Origin: Streptosporangium oxazolinicum | GTDB lineage: Bacteria; Actinomycetota; Actinomycetes; Streptosporangiales; Streptosporangiaceae | Length of the DNA stretch: 64,000 nt | Assembly (NCBI RefSeq): GCF_039537505.1 | Contig: NZ_BAABAQ010000011.1 | Coordinates: 317,726-381,725 of the forward strand | Reading direction: 5' to 3' | Part shown: positions 31,487 to 40,879 of the stretch, piece after piece | Numbering within the stretch: position 1 is the stretch's first letter | Layout of the letters: every line of letters starts with the position of its first letter | Made by a program: the position numbers and the translations under genes | The notes under the pieces: generated by a model | Told to the model about the DNA's origin: nothing | Database searches by the model: none | The model's input: the letters and a program-made list of their open reading frames with translations, nothing else

Positions 31487-32139
31487 AGCGCCGCCTCCCT
31501 CGTGTGCGTCAGGTATTCCTCCACGCGCCGCCGGTCGGGCTCGGCGGGCAGCACGCCGGTGTCGTCGAACCTCGCCGTCAGCTCGGAGCGCCAGCGGTCG
31601 ACCTCCTCCCAGGGGAGCTCTCCCCGGCGTACGGCGAGCAGCCGGTCGCGATGGGCGTCCACCCGGACCAGCGGCTCGCCGTGGCGAGCCAGGTGCAGGC
31701 CGCTGAGCAACAGGCGGATCATGTGCATGGCCTGCTTCCACTTGGGGCGCGCGGGATCCAGTCGGCGGAACTGGGCGTTGGCGTATCTCACGAAGGTCTG
31801 GTTGGTGCGTTCGGACAGGAAGGCGTCCCGGATGGCGATCAGTTCATCGCCCGCCGCGGTGGTGTGCTCGACGATCGGCGACCACAGGCACTCCAGGACC
31901 GTCGGGTTGGCCTCCAGCGCGAGCCCGCAGAACCGCTCGACCTCCCACGAGAACTGCTCGGGCAGCGGCCCGTCGACGTGCGTGGGCGGCTTGGCCAGCC
32001 GCCAGAACAGCCGGGTCGGCGCCACGAAGACCCCGCGCCGGTCGACGTCCGACTCCTCGGTCTCCAGCCCATATGCCCGCGAACCGACCACCACCGACAG
32101 CACCGAGTGGTCCGGGACGTACCGTACATCCATCCGCAC
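31483..32139 (-). CDS. Nucleotidyltransferase-fold protein 1 (COG3541-like)
   Basis: A 218-residue paralogue of its downstream partner: VLSVVVGSRAYGLETEESDVDRRGVF has the GS...SDVD site, and FSWEVERFCGLALEANPTVLECLWSP and RYANAQFRRLD follow. Its third acidic position is E (SWEVERF), whereas the partner has D. The two genes overlap by four bases and are surely co-translated, so a heteromer or two-step enzyme is possible. Starts at the codon for MRMDVRYVPDHSV, near an inner ATG six bases later. Confidence 0.82.
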   Translation of the reverse strand: MRMDVRYVPDHSVLSVVVGSRAYGLETEESDVDRRGVFVAPTRLFWRLAKPPTHVDGPLPEQFSWEVERFCGLALEANPTVLECLWSPIVEHTTAAGDELIAIRDAFLSERTNQTFVRYANAQFRRLDPARPKWKQAMHMIRLLLSGLHLARHGEPLVRVDAHRDRLLAVRRGELPWEEVDRWRSELTARFDDTGVLPAEPDRRRVEEYLTHTREAAL

Positions 32140-32283
32140 AGCCTGCCAGGCCCGCTCCCGGCGCGGGTACGGGTTTTCGCGCGCCGAACGCGCGGGAGGT
32201 CCCGTTCACGGGGGGGGAGGGCGGGACAGGTCATCGCGCGGGCGGGCCCGGCGGAGCCTCCCGGGCCGGTCCGGTGACGGGCC

Positions 32284-32361
32284 GGATCCCGCCGTCAGGC
32301 GGCGGGGGTCGCGTGCGTACGGCGGGCTGGATCCCGCCGTCAGGCGGCGAGGGCCGCGTGC
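32284..32361. repeat. 33-bp duplication at the pirin gene 3' end
   Basis: Copies at 32284-32316 and 32329-32361 (31 of 33 identical), 12 bases apart. The right copy covers the last seven codons and stop of the pirin gene; the left copy is noncoding. Each contains the small hairpin CCGCCGTCAGGCGG. Confidence 0.8.
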
Positions 32362-33086
32362 ATCTCCCAGACCAGGATCTCGGCCGGGCCGGTCGCGGTG
32401 ACGCGCTGGCCGCCGGTGGCGGTGAAGCGGACGGCGTCGCCCTCGGCGAGGTGCCCGGCCCCCTCCAGGTCGACGGTGCCGCGCGGGACGAACAGGTGCA
32501 GGAACGGGGCCTCGGGCAGCTCCACGCTCTGGCCCGGCTGGAGCCTGGCCACGTGCAACGCGGCGTACCTGTTGTTGATCCGGATGGCGCTGCGGCCCTC
32601 GTCCCTGGCCATGCCCGACGCGACCGGGACCAGGGCGCCGCCGAGCAGCTCGGAGTCGATCTCCAGCTGCTCGTACCCGGGGGTGAGCCCACCCTCGTCG
32701 GGAACCACCCACATCTGGACGAAGTGCACCGGGTCGGTGTGCGGCTCCCCCTGGAGCCGCCACGAGTCGTTCTTCTCCGAGTGGAGGATGCCCGTCCCCG
32801 CGCTCATCCGCTGGGCCAGCCCCGGATAGATCACCCCGGAGTGGCCCTCGGAGTCCTGGTGGACGAGGGATCCGCGCAGCACCCAGGTGACGATCTCCAT
32901 GTCCCGGTGGGGGTGGGTGTCGAAGCCGGTGCCGGGCTTGACGATGTCGTCGTTGTTGACGAGCAGCACGCCGTGATGGGTGTTGGCCGGATCCTGGTGG
33001 CGGCCGAAGGAGAAGGAGTGCTTCGAGTCCAGCCACTGGATCCTGGTGGCGGGACGCTCGCCGGACCTGCGGATGTCGATGTTCAT
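32340..33086 (-). CDS. Pirin family protein
   Basis: A 248-residue bicupin. The N-terminal cupin has the metal-binding HPHRDMEIVTWVLRG and HSEKNDS histidines/glutamate, with FDTHPH and GLAQRMSAGTGILHSE as in bacterial YhhW/pirin quercetinases; the C-terminal cupin includes FLHLFVPRG. ATG 33086 preferred to the upstream in-frame codon at 33104 from homology. Bacterial pirins act as quercetin dioxygenases or bind partner enzymes. Single gene. Confidence 0.9.
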   Translation of the reverse strand: MNIDIRRSGERPATRIQWLDSKHSFSFGRHQDPANTHHGVLLVNNDDIVKPGTGFDTHPHRDMEIVTWVLRGSLVHQDSEGHSGVIYPGLAQRMSAGTGILHSEKNDSWRLQGEPHTDPVHFVQMWVVPDEGGLTPGYEQLEIDSELLGGALVPVASGMARDEGRSAIRINNRYAALHVARLQPGQSVELPEAPFLHLFVPRGTVDLEGAGHLAEGDAVRFTATGGQRVTATGPAEILVWEMHAALAA

Positions 33087-33320
33087 GCCTGGTGGTCCTC
33101 TCACCTCGGTTTGTTGAAACTTAAACTACAGAGCCCGGTGAAATGTTCCTCACATCTCCGCGTTGGGGAGATCTTGCTTACCGACCCGAATATGATGTGT
33201 GACGATTTATCACCATGCGGGCCGTGGGTGACCTCGCCGTGACGAGGCGCGGCCTACGCGATCTACCTGGGGGAACACCGTGCTGGGCTTGCTTTCGTGT
33301 GCTCCGAGGTCGCTGAATCG

Positions 33321-35063
33321 ATGAGCGCCCCCGCCGACGCCGCGAAAATCGCTCCCTACGACTACGAGAGGTTCAGCAGGCTCGCCGGGCCCGTGACCGA
33401 ACCGGAACCCGGGGCGCCCTACCGCGTGAGCTACCGCTCCCTGCTGGCCACCGAGCCACACCGGGTACGGGCGGTGCTGCTGATGGTCGCGGCCCTTCTC
33501 GTGGAGTTCACCCTGATGGTCTGGCTGCTGCTGCCCGAGCACTGGACCGTCCGGCCCGACCCCTATGGCACGATCCCGTGGTACCTGCCGGTGGCCGACC
33601 GCGTCATGCTCGTCGCGATCGCCCTGATCGAGGTCTGCCGGCTGGTCAGCGTGGTCTCCAACGTGCACGCCATGCTGGCGGCGAGGGACCCGGTCCCGGT
33701 CGCGCCCGAACCCGGCACCCGGGTGGCCTTCATCACCACCTGCGTACCCGGCAAGGAACCGCTGGAGATGGTCAGGGAGACCCTGGCCGCCGCGCTGAAG
33801 ATCCGCCACGACGGCGTGCTCGACGTCTGGCTGCTGGACGAGGGCGACGACCCCGACATCCACGAGCTCTGCGACTGGCTGGGCGCCCGCCACTTCACCC
33901 GCAAGGGCGTGCCCGAGTGGAACCAGCCCAAGGGGAGCTTCCGCGCCAAGACCAAGCACGGCAACTACAACAGCTGGCTGGACGCCCACGGCGACGACTA
34001 CGACTTCTTCGTCTCGGTCGACACCGACCACGTACCGCTCCCGGAGTTCTGCGAGCGCATGCTCGGCTACTTCCGCGACCCGAGGGTGGCCTTCGTCGTC
34101 GGCCCCCAGGTCTACGGCAACTACGACGCCGGGGTCACCAAGGCCGCCGAGAGCCAGCAGTTCCTGTTCCACTCGCTGATCCAGCGCGCGGGCAACCTGT
34201 ACGGCGCGCCGATGTTCGTCGGCACCAACAACGCCGTGCGCATCCGCGCGCTCAAGCAGATCGGCGGCCTGTACGACTCGATCACCGAGGACATGGCCAC
34301 CGGCATCGAGTTCCATCGCTCCCGCGACCCGGAGACCGGGCAGCGCTGGATGTCGGTCTACACCCCCGACGTGCTGGCCGTGGGGGAGGGGCCGTCGTCG
34401 TGGACCGACTTCTTCACCCAGCAGTTGCGCTGGAGCCGGGGCACCTACGAGACGCTGCTCACCCAGTTCTGGAGGGTCGCGCCGAAGCTCTCGCCCGGAC
34501 GGTTCTTCAACTACACCCTGATGGTGACCTTCTACCCGATGTCCGCGCTCAACTGGCTGCTGGCCGGGCTCAGCGCCACCCTGTTCATGGCCGTCGGCGG
34601 CTCCGGCGTGACCGTGCCGATGGACGTGTGGCTCATGCTGTACGGCGACGCGGCGCTGCTGCAGGTCATGCTCTACACCTGGAACCGGCGGCACAACGTC
34701 AGCCCGCACGAGCCGGAGGGCTCCTCGGGGGTGGCCGGGATGGTCATGTCGGCGCTGTCGGCGCCCATCTACGTCACCTCGCTGATCGGCGCCGCGCTGC
34801 GCAGGCCCAGCAAGTTCGTGGTCACCCCCAAGGGCGACTCCGCCAGCCCCGACCAGATCGCCACGTTCCGCATCCACCTGTGGTGGGCGGCGATCTTCGG
34901 CGGCGGCCTGCTGCTCACCGTCCTGTGGACCGGCCACATCCACCTGGTCATGACCCTGTGGGGGATCCTCGCCCTGGTCATCTGCCTGGGACCGCTCACG
35001 ACCTGGGCCTGGAGCCTGCGGGCGGCCAAGGCCGGCCTGCGAGCGGTCGGTGACGAGTCGTGA
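33321..35063 (+). CDS. cslA: Cellulose synthase-like glycosyltransferase CslA
   Basis: A 580-residue membrane glycosyltransferase of family 2. Two N-terminal helices (AVLLMVAALLVEFTLMVWLLL; MLVAIALIEVCRLVSVV) precede the cytosolic catalytic domain with DEGDDPD, the DxD motif in VSVDTDHVP, the base region SITEDMATG and QQLRWSRG (QxxRW), followed by about five helices. This matches streptomycete CslA, which makes a beta-glucan at hyphal tips, and is confirmed by the overlapping glxA and the GH6 gene. ATG 33321 with GAGGT ten bases before it is preferred to GTG 33297. Confidence 0.92.
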   Translation: MSAPADAAKIAPYDYERFSRLAGPVTEPEPGAPYRVSYRSLLATEPHRVRAVLLMVAALLVEFTLMVWLLLPEHWTVRPDPYGTIPWYLPVADRVMLVAIALIEVCRLVSVVSNVHAMLAARDPVPVAPEPGTRVAFITTCVPGKEPLEMVRETLAAALKIRHDGVLDVWLLDEGDDPDIHELCDWLGARHFTRKGVPEWNQPKGSFRAKTKHGNYNSWLDAHGDDYDFFVSVDTDHVPLPEFCERMLGYFRDPRVAFVVGPQVYGNYDAGVTKAAESQQFLFHSLIQRAGNLYGAPMFVGTNNAVRIRALKQIGGLYDSITEDMATGIEFHRSRDPETGQRWMSVYTPDVLAVGEGPSSWTDFFTQQLRWSRGTYETLLTQFWRVAPKLSPGRFFNYTLMVTFYPMSALNWLLAGLSATLFMAVGGSGVTVPMDVWLMLYGDAALLQVMLYTWNRRHNVSPHEPEGSSGVAGMVMSALSAPIYVTSLIGAALRRPSKFVVTPKGDSASPDQIATFRIHLWWAAIFGGGLLLTVLWTGHIHLVMTLWGILALVICLGPLTTWAWSLRAAKAGLRAVGDES

Positions 35064-37078
35064 GCCGCCTGCGCAAGCACCTGGTCGGGATGGCGGTGGT
35101 GATCGCCATCCTCGCGATCAACCTGCCCGCCGTCGCGGGCTTCGCCACCGAGAAGTGGCGCGACTACAGCATCAACCGCGACGACTACAAGGCCACCCAC
35201 GGCCACTGGACCTTCCTCGACGTCCCCGAGAAGTTCAAGGTCAACGCCATCCACGCCGCGCTGCTGCACACCGGCAAGGTGCTCATCGTCGCCGGATCCG
35301 GCAACAACGCCGCCAACTTCGACAAGGGCACCTTCAAGACCGTGCTGTGGGACCCGGCCAAGCCGGGCGGGCCGGACGAGTTCAAGCTGATCGACACCCC
35401 CGTCGACTTCTTCTGCGCGGGACACGTGGTGCTGCCCGACGGCAAGCTCCTCATCGCGGGCGGCACGGGCCGCTTCGAGGTGCTGAAGGCCAAGGTCAAG
35501 CGGGCCGCGGGCGCCCTCACCATCAAGAACGAGGACCCCGACGCCAAGCCCAGGGAGTTCCATCCCGGCACGCTGCTGACCGCCCCCGGCGGGCAGGTCT
35601 ACCGCACCACCGCCCACGTCAGCGTGCCGCCCGCGAGGAAGGTCGAGACCGGCGTGCCGGGAAAGGTGCGGATCCGGCCCAGCCAGACCAAGGTCTTCGC
35701 CGAGGCCGTCACCGAGGGCGCGGCGGGCCTGCTCACCGCGCCGGCCGGTTCCCTCAAGTACGAGATCCAGGGACTCAAGGGCCGGGAGAAGCGCGACCTG
35801 TACGCCATGGGCGGCAGCATGACGCTGGAGAAGCAGGACTTCCAAGGCATCAGGGACGCCTACGAGTTCGATCCCGTCACCGAGCGCTACACCAAGGTCC
35901 AGGACATGACCGAGGGGCGCTGGTACCCGACCATGACCACCCTGCCCGACGGCAGGGTGATGACCGTCTCCGGTCTCGACGTCGTGGGACAGATCACCAG
36001 GGACAACGAGATCTACAACCCGAAGACCAAGACCTGGCGGCCCGGCCCCAAGCGGTTCTTCCCGACCTACCCCGCGCTGTTCCTGCTGGAGGACGACACC
36101 CTCTTCTTCTCGGGCATGAGCGCCGGGTACGGCCCCGGCCAGCTCGCGCTGCGTCCCCCCGGCATCTGGGACTACCGCCGCGACACCGACCGGCCGGTGC
36201 GGACCCCGGGCGGCGTCGGAGGGGTGGCGCCCGACGAGATGGAGGCGTTCACCCCCGTACCTGGGCTGCCCCAGCCCGAGCTGAACGAGACCGGCGCCTC
36301 GGTGCTGCTGCCGCCCGCGCAGGACCAGCGGGTCATGGTGATGGGCGGGGGACCGGTCGGGGAACGCCAGCCGGGCCTGCCCAACGCCACCGCCAGGACC
36401 GCCATCGTCGACCTCACCGAGGCCAGCCCGCGCTACGTCAGGGGTCCCGACCTGTCCGACCCGGTGCGCTACCCGAACGCCGTGCTGCTGCCCGACGACA
36501 GCGTGCTCTCCTTCAACGGCTCCAGCGACTACCGGGGGCGCGGCGCCAGCGACGTGCTGCGCGCGGAGGTCTACCGCCCGGAGAGCAACAGCTTCCACGA
36601 GGCCGCGGCGCCCGCCGTCGGCCGCAACTACCATGCCGAGGGTCTCCTGCTGCCCGACGGCCGGGTGCTCGGCATGGGCTCCGACCCGCTCTTCGCCGAC
36701 AAGGCGGGCTCGCTGCCCGGCACCTTCGACCAGCGCATCGAGATCTACACGCCGACCTACCTGCACAACGGCGAGAAGGCGCCGGTGTTCACCGGCGGGC
36801 GCGAGAGCGTGTCCCTGGGCCGCAGGGCCGGTTTCCAGACCCCCGACGCCGCACGGATCCACCAGGTACGGCTGATGCGCCCGAGCGCCGTCACCCACGT
36901 CACCGACGTGGAGCAGCGCTCGATCAAACTGGACTTCACCCGGGTGCCCACCGGGATAATCGCGGAGATCCCCTCCAATCCAGCCCTGGTACCCCCGGGG
37001 TGGTACATGCTTTTCGGAATCACCGAACGGGGAACGCCGTCCCCGGCTCGCTGGGTCCACATCCGAGGAGAGGGCTGA
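35060..37078 (+). CDS. glxA: GlxA-type radical copper oxidase
   Basis: A 672-residue galactose-oxidase-like protein, with an N-terminal signal anchor (LVGMAVVIAILAINLPAVAGF). Copper-site features: FFCAGHV with the Cys of the Tyr-Cys crosslink, GRWYPTM with a Tyr, GRNYHAE with Tyr and His, and a His in GWYMLFGI-type C-terminal DUF1929 context. Kelch-like blades and the C-terminal Ig-like domain are present. GlxA oxidises glycan ends and is needed with CslA for tip glucan deposition in Streptomyces. GTG 35060 overlaps the cslA stop. Confidence 0.92.
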   Translation: MSRLRKHLVGMAVVIAILAINLPAVAGFATEKWRDYSINRDDYKATHGHWTFLDVPEKFKVNAIHAALLHTGKVLIVAGSGNNAANFDKGTFKTVLWDPAKPGGPDEFKLIDTPVDFFCAGHVVLPDGKLLIAGGTGRFEVLKAKVKRAAGALTIKNEDPDAKPREFHPGTLLTAPGGQVYRTTAHVSVPPARKVETGVPGKVRIRPSQTKVFAEAVTEGAAGLLTAPAGSLKYEIQGLKGREKRDLYAMGGSMTLEKQDFQGIRDAYEFDPVTERYTKVQDMTEGRWYPTMTTLPDGRVMTVSGLDVVGQITRDNEIYNPKTKTWRPGPKRFFPTYPALFLLEDDTLFFSGMSAGYGPGQLALRPPGIWDYRRDTDRPVRTPGGVGGVAPDEMEAFTPVPGLPQPELNETGASVLLPPAQDQRVMVMGGGPVGERQPGLPNATARTAIVDLTEASPRYVRGPDLSDPVRYPNAVLLPDDSVLSFNGSSDYRGRGASDVLRAEVYRPESNSFHEAAAPAVGRNYHAEGLLLPDGRVLGMGSDPLFADKAGSLPGTFDQRIEIYTPTYLHNGEKAPVFTGGRESVSLGRRAGFQTPDAARIHQVRLMRPSAVTHVTDVEQRSIKLDFTRVPTGIIAEIPSNPALVPPGWYMLFGITERGTPSPARWVHIRGEG

Positions 37079-37166
37079 CATGATCCCCGCGGCCCTCCCG
37101 TGGCGTACGGCGCCCTCCCACTTCTGCTCCCCGGGGCCAGGCCCGGGGTCCCCACGGAGGTATTCG

Positions 37167-38171
37167 ATGAACAGGTACGGCCTCGCAGCCGCGCTGGCCC
37201 TCGCTCTCGCGACGGCGGCCTGCACCGGCGACCCCGCGCCGTCCACCGGCTCGGGGAGCGCCGCCCCCGGGAACACCGCGCCCGGGGACGCGAGTGGCTT
37301 CTACGTCGACCCCGACGGCGCCGCCGCCCAGGAGGTCCGCAAGCTCGAAGGGGAGGGCAGGACCGAGGAGGCCGGGCTGATCCGTAAGATCGCCGACCGG
37401 CCCAACGCGATCTGGATCGGCGACCAGGACCCGAAGGACAGGGTCGCCGGCATCACCACCAAGGCCCGGCAGGAGGGCCGGATCCCGGTCCTGGTGGCGT
37501 ACCACATCCCCAACCGCGACTGCGGCCAGTTCTCCGCGGGCGGCGCCGCCGGCGCGCAGGAGTACCGCTCCTGGATCGGCCGGTTCGCCGAGGGCATCGG
37601 CGACCGGCCCGCCCTGGTCGTCGTCGAGCCCGACGCGCTCGCCCACATCCTGGACAACTGCACCCAGGGCGGTCAGGCGGGCGAGCGCCTCGACCTGCTT
37701 CGCAACGCGGTGGAGACGCTGAAGAGGCAGCCCAACGCGAAGGTCTACGTCGACGCGGGGAACGCCGGCTGGATCAAGGACCCCGGCGAGTGGGCCGAAC
37801 CCATGCGCAGGGCCGGGGTGCCCCAGGCGGACGGCTTCGCCTTCAACGTCAGCAACTTCTTCACCGTCGAGGAGAGCGTCGCCGTCGCCGGACGGCTCTC
37901 GGACGCGGTCGGCGGAGCCCACTACGTCCTCGACACCTCCCGCAACGGCAACGGCCCCGTCCGCGACGCGCAGGGCGACGACGCGTGGTGCAACCCCAAG
38001 GGCCGCGCGCTCGGCACGGAGCCGACCACCGAGACCGGCCACGAGCGGGTGGACGCCTTCCTGTGGATCAAGCGGCCCGGCGAATCGGACGGCGAGTGCC
38101 ACCGGGGAGAGCCCCGCGCCGGCGACTGGTTCCCCGAATACGCGCTGGAACTCGCGCGTAACGCGAGATAG
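37167..38171 (+). CDS. GH6 endoglucanase lipoprotein (CslZ-like)
   Basis: A 334-residue secreted glycoside hydrolase family 6 enzyme. ACGGAGGT precedes ATG 37167; the lipobox LATAAC places a lipidated Cys near residue 17. GH6 motifs: AYHIPNRDCGQFS, VVVEPDALAHI (catalytic acid), VYVDAGNAGWI, FAFNVSNFF, VLDTSRNGNG, WCNPKGRALG and FLWIKRPGESDGEC. The third gene of the cslA-glxA cluster; it probably trims the nascent beta-glucan. The LPMO gene often found in this cluster is absent. Confidence 0.92.
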   Translation: MNRYGLAAALALALATAACTGDPAPSTGSGSAAPGNTAPGDASGFYVDPDGAAAQEVRKLEGEGRTEEAGLIRKIADRPNAIWIGDQDPKDRVAGITTKARQEGRIPVLVAYHIPNRDCGQFSAGGAAGAQEYRSWIGRFAEGIGDRPALVVVEPDALAHILDNCTQGGQAGERLDLLRNAVETLKRQPNAKVYVDAGNAGWIKDPGEWAEPMRRAGVPQADGFAFNVSNFFTVEESVAVAGRLSDAVGGAHYVLDTSRNGNGPVRDAQGDDAWCNPKGRALGTEPTTETGHERVDAFLWIKRPGESDGECHRGEPRAGDWFPEYALELARNAR

Positions 38172-38272
38172 CCGCTTATTCGTTATATCTTCGATCTTGC
38201 AGGTCAAGATTGCTTCGCAGGAGATTGACCGGAGTTGTCAGTTTTTCAGCGACCCTCTGGGAGCTTTCCTCG

Positions 38273-40264
38273 ATGAACAGATGGAAGACGGTCATCGTCG
38301 CACTGGCGGTCACCCTGCCAAGCGGCGTGCTGCCGGCCGCTGTGCTTCCCGCCGGCGCGTTGCCGGCCGCCGCCGCGCGATCCGCGGCCCCCCCGATCGG
38401 GAACGGCGAGACCCAGCCGATCTACTCACGCGCCGACGCGCTCACCGAGACCGTGTTCGTCGAGGTCGCCGGGGTCGACAGTGACGCCGACGGCCGCCCC
38501 GACCGGGTCGCCGTCGACATCATGCGTCCCAAGGAGACCGCCTCGGGGCTGAAGGTCCCGGTCATCATGGAGGCGAGCCCGTACTACGCGGGCGGCAACG
38601 ACGTGCCCAACCACGTCGTCGACCTCGACGGCTCCGACCCCGCGGGCATGGAGTACCGGCGCAACAAGTTCAACGACCTGCGCGACACGATGTTCGGCGT
38701 CGACGGCGACCAGGGCCTCGACGTGAACCGCGCGGCCGCGCCGCCCTTCCGCGGCTACTACGACAACTACTTCGTGCCGCGCGGCTACGCGGTCGCGCTG
38801 GTGGAGAACCTCGGCTCGGGACGGGCGACCGGCTGCCCCACGACCGGCCTGGACAACGAGACCGCGGGCCCCAAGGCCGCGATCGACTGGCTCAACGGCC
38901 GCGCCCGGGGCTTCGACGCGACCGGCAACGAGATCAGGGCCGACTGGTCCACCGGGAACGTCGGCATGATCGGCGTCTCCTACAACGGCACGCTGCCCAA
39001 CGCCGTCGCCGCGACCGGGGTCAAGGGGCTCAAGGCGATCGTGCCGATCGCGGCCATCTCCTCCTGGTACGACTACTACCGCGCCAACGGCGGCGTGCTC
39101 GCCCCCGGCGGCTACCAGGGCGAGGACGCCGACGTGCTCGCCCGCTACGTCCTGACCCGCGAGAACGCCACGCAGGCCTGCGGCGCGCTGATGGACCGGA
39201 TCGAGCGGGACCAGGACCGGGTCACCGGCGACTACTCCGGCTTCTGGGACCGGCGCAACTACCTCAACGACGTGAACAAGGTCCGCGCCGCCGTCTTCCT
39301 GGTGCACGGCCTCAACGACTGGAACGTCAAGACCAAGCAGGCCGTCCAGTGGTGGGACGCCCTCGCGAAGCGGAACGTGCCCCGCAAGATCTGGCTCCAC
39401 CAGGGCGCGCACTTCAACCCGTTCTCCTTCGCCGGGCGCAACACCGAGTGGCTGCGCCAGCTCCACCGCTGGTTCGACTTCCACCTGTACGGCCTGCGCA
39501 ACGGCATCATGGACGAGCCGCAGGCCGACGTGGAGTCGGGCCCGGGACAGTGGGCCCAGCACGCCTCCTGGCCGCTGCCCGGCACCCGTGACGCGCGGCT
39601 GCACCTGGCCGCCGGCAAGGACGGCCGCAACGGCACCCTGGGCGCCGACCGCTCCCGGGGCCACACCGTCGAGTCCTTCGTCGACCAGAGCACCCGCACC
39701 GCCGAGCGGCTCGCCGAGAACGCCGAGGCCGTCGACCCCAACCGCCTGGCCTACCTGTCGGGCCCCCTGACCCGCGACGCGCGCCTGTCCGGCACCCCCG
39801 AGATCTCGGTGCGCGCCGCGTTCAAGGGCGGGCGCTCGCCGTACCTGACGGCGCTGCTCGTCGACTACGGCACCGACGCCCGCGCGTACGGCGACGTCGT
39901 CTACGGCGACATCCCGGTCTGCTACGGCCAGGGTGTGCCCGGCGACACCGGCTGCGCCCGGCTGGCCGAGCACGCCACGGTGACCGCCCCCTACAAGATC
40001 ATTACAAGGGGCTGGCTCGACGTCCGCAACCGCGACTCCGCCTCCAGGACCGAACTCCTGCGCGAGGGCCGCTTCTACGACTTCCGCTTCGACCTCCAGC
40101 CGAACGACTACGTCGTCAAGGCCGGTCACCGGATCGGCGTCGTGCTCCTGTCCACCGACCGCGACTTCACCCTGCGCCTGCCCCCGGGGACCGGCGTCTC
40201 GGTCGACCCGGCCTCCAGCTCGGTCACCCTCCCGGTCGTCGGCGGGCACCGCGCCCTCGGCTGA
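38273..40264 (+). CDS. Secreted Xaa-Pro dipeptidyl-peptidase (CocE/PepX family)
   Basis: A 663-residue serine peptidase of the S15/CocE family. Signal peptide at residues 1-35 (VIVALAVTLPSGVLPAAVLPAGALPAAAA). Triad: GVSYNGT (Ser), HGLNDWNVK (Asp), HQGAHFNP (His). The C-terminal jelly-roll (LSGPLTRDARLSGTPEISVRAAF) is the PepX_C domain. It follows the GH6 gene after about 100 bases and may be transcribed with it or separately. Likely removes Xaa-Pro dipeptides outside the cell. Ends before a strong hairpin. Confidence 0.92.
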   Translation: MNRWKTVIVALAVTLPSGVLPAAVLPAGALPAAAARSAAPPIGNGETQPIYSRADALTETVFVEVAGVDSDADGRPDRVAVDIMRPKETASGLKVPVIMEASPYYAGGNDVPNHVVDLDGSDPAGMEYRRNKFNDLRDTMFGVDGDQGLDVNRAAAPPFRGYYDNYFVPRGYAVALVENLGSGRATGCPTTGLDNETAGPKAAIDWLNGRARGFDATGNEIRADWSTGNVGMIGVSYNGTLPNAVAATGVKGLKAIVPIAAISSWYDYYRANGGVLAPGGYQGEDADVLARYVLTRENATQACGALMDRIERDQDRVTGDYSGFWDRRNYLNDVNKVRAAVFLVHGLNDWNVKTKQAVQWWDALAKRNVPRKIWLHQGAHFNPFSFAGRNTEWLRQLHRWFDFHLYGLRNGIMDEPQADVESGPGQWAQHASWPLPGTRDARLHLAAGKDGRNGTLGADRSRGHTVESFVDQSTRTAERLAENAEAVDPNRLAYLSGPLTRDARLSGTPEISVRAAFKGGRSPYLTALLVDYGTDARAYGDVVYGDIPVCYGQGVPGDTGCARLAEHATVTAPYKIITRGWLDVRNRDSASRTELLREGRFYDFRFDLQPNDYVVKAGHRIGVVLLSTDRDFTLRLPPGTGVSVDPASSSVTLPVVGGHRALG

Positions 40265-40292
40265 CGCCCTCCCCCAAGAACACCTGAGCGCA

Positions 40293-40344
40293 CCAGGAGC
40301 ACGGGTCCCCGGCCCTTTCCCCGGCCGGGGACCCGTGCTCCTGG
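40293..40344. terminator. 22-bp perfect hairpin
   Basis: Arms 40293-40314 and 40323-40344 pair without mismatch (starting CCAGGAGCACGGG), with an 8-base loop CTTTCCCC. Directly after the peptidase gene. No T-run. Confidence 0.85.
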
Positions 40345-40472
40345 CGCGCGAGGCCCCGCCGGACCAACTGCTTCCGGCCCTGGGCGAGGGAGGTTCAGGG
40401 AGATCATGAGGGAGAACCCTGGCTTGTCCCTGACATCGGGGCTCCGGCCTGCCGCCGGGCCCGGCGGGGGCC

Positions 40473-40485
40473 TAGCGTGGAGCAC
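40473..40485 (+). promoter_or_regulatory. -10 element of the small membrane protein gene
   Basis: TAGCGT at 40473-40478, seven bases before ATG 40486. GGAG lies at 40479-40482, only three bases from the ATG, so leaderless initiation is more likely. Confidence 0.5.
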
Positions 40486-40656
40486 ATGGGACGAATTCTT
40501 CTGATCGTGGCGGCCGTGGTGATCGGCTTCCTGCTGCTGGGCTCGGTTCTGGGCTTCCTCTTCACGCTCCTCAAGTGGGCTCTGATCATCGGCCTGGTGG
40601 GCGTGGTGGTCATGTTCGTGAGCAGGCTCTTCCGCTCCTCGAACGCGCGCTACTGA
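40486..40656 (+). CDS. Small hydrophobic membrane protein (56 aa)
   Basis: A 56-residue protein below the usual length cut-off. MGRILLIVAAVVIGFLLLGS and WALIIGLVGVVVMFVSRLF form two membrane helices joined by a short FLFTLLK loop; the C-terminus is basic (RLFRSSNARY). A -10-like TAGCGT seven bases before ATG 40486 supports transcription. Short two-helix proteins of this type are widely conserved in actinobacteria without a known role. Codon bias (GC at third positions) fits a real gene. Confidence 0.65.
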   Translation: MGRILLIVAAVVIGFLLLGSVLGFLFTLLKWALIIGLVGVVVMFVSRLFRSSNARY

Positions 40657-40879
40657 CCGGCGCCCGGCGGGACCGGACCCGGCCGGACCGGTGTCCGGCC
40701 GCCGCCGGTCCGCCGGGAGCCGCCGGGAGCCGGTCTCGGAGGGGACGCTCGCGGGAGCCGGTGACCCGCCCGGCCGAGGTCGGCGAATGCCATCCGCCCG
40801 AGGTCGGCCCTGAGCGCGGCCGGGACCGGGAAGCCGTAGCGCGGAAGCTCGGTCCCCGGCGCCCTCCCGCCGTCTCCGG

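Noticed and set aside
34769..37276. 835-codon minus-strand frame
   Set aside because: Antisense to glxA; high Gly/Val/Leu bias typical of a mirrored frame and no motif.
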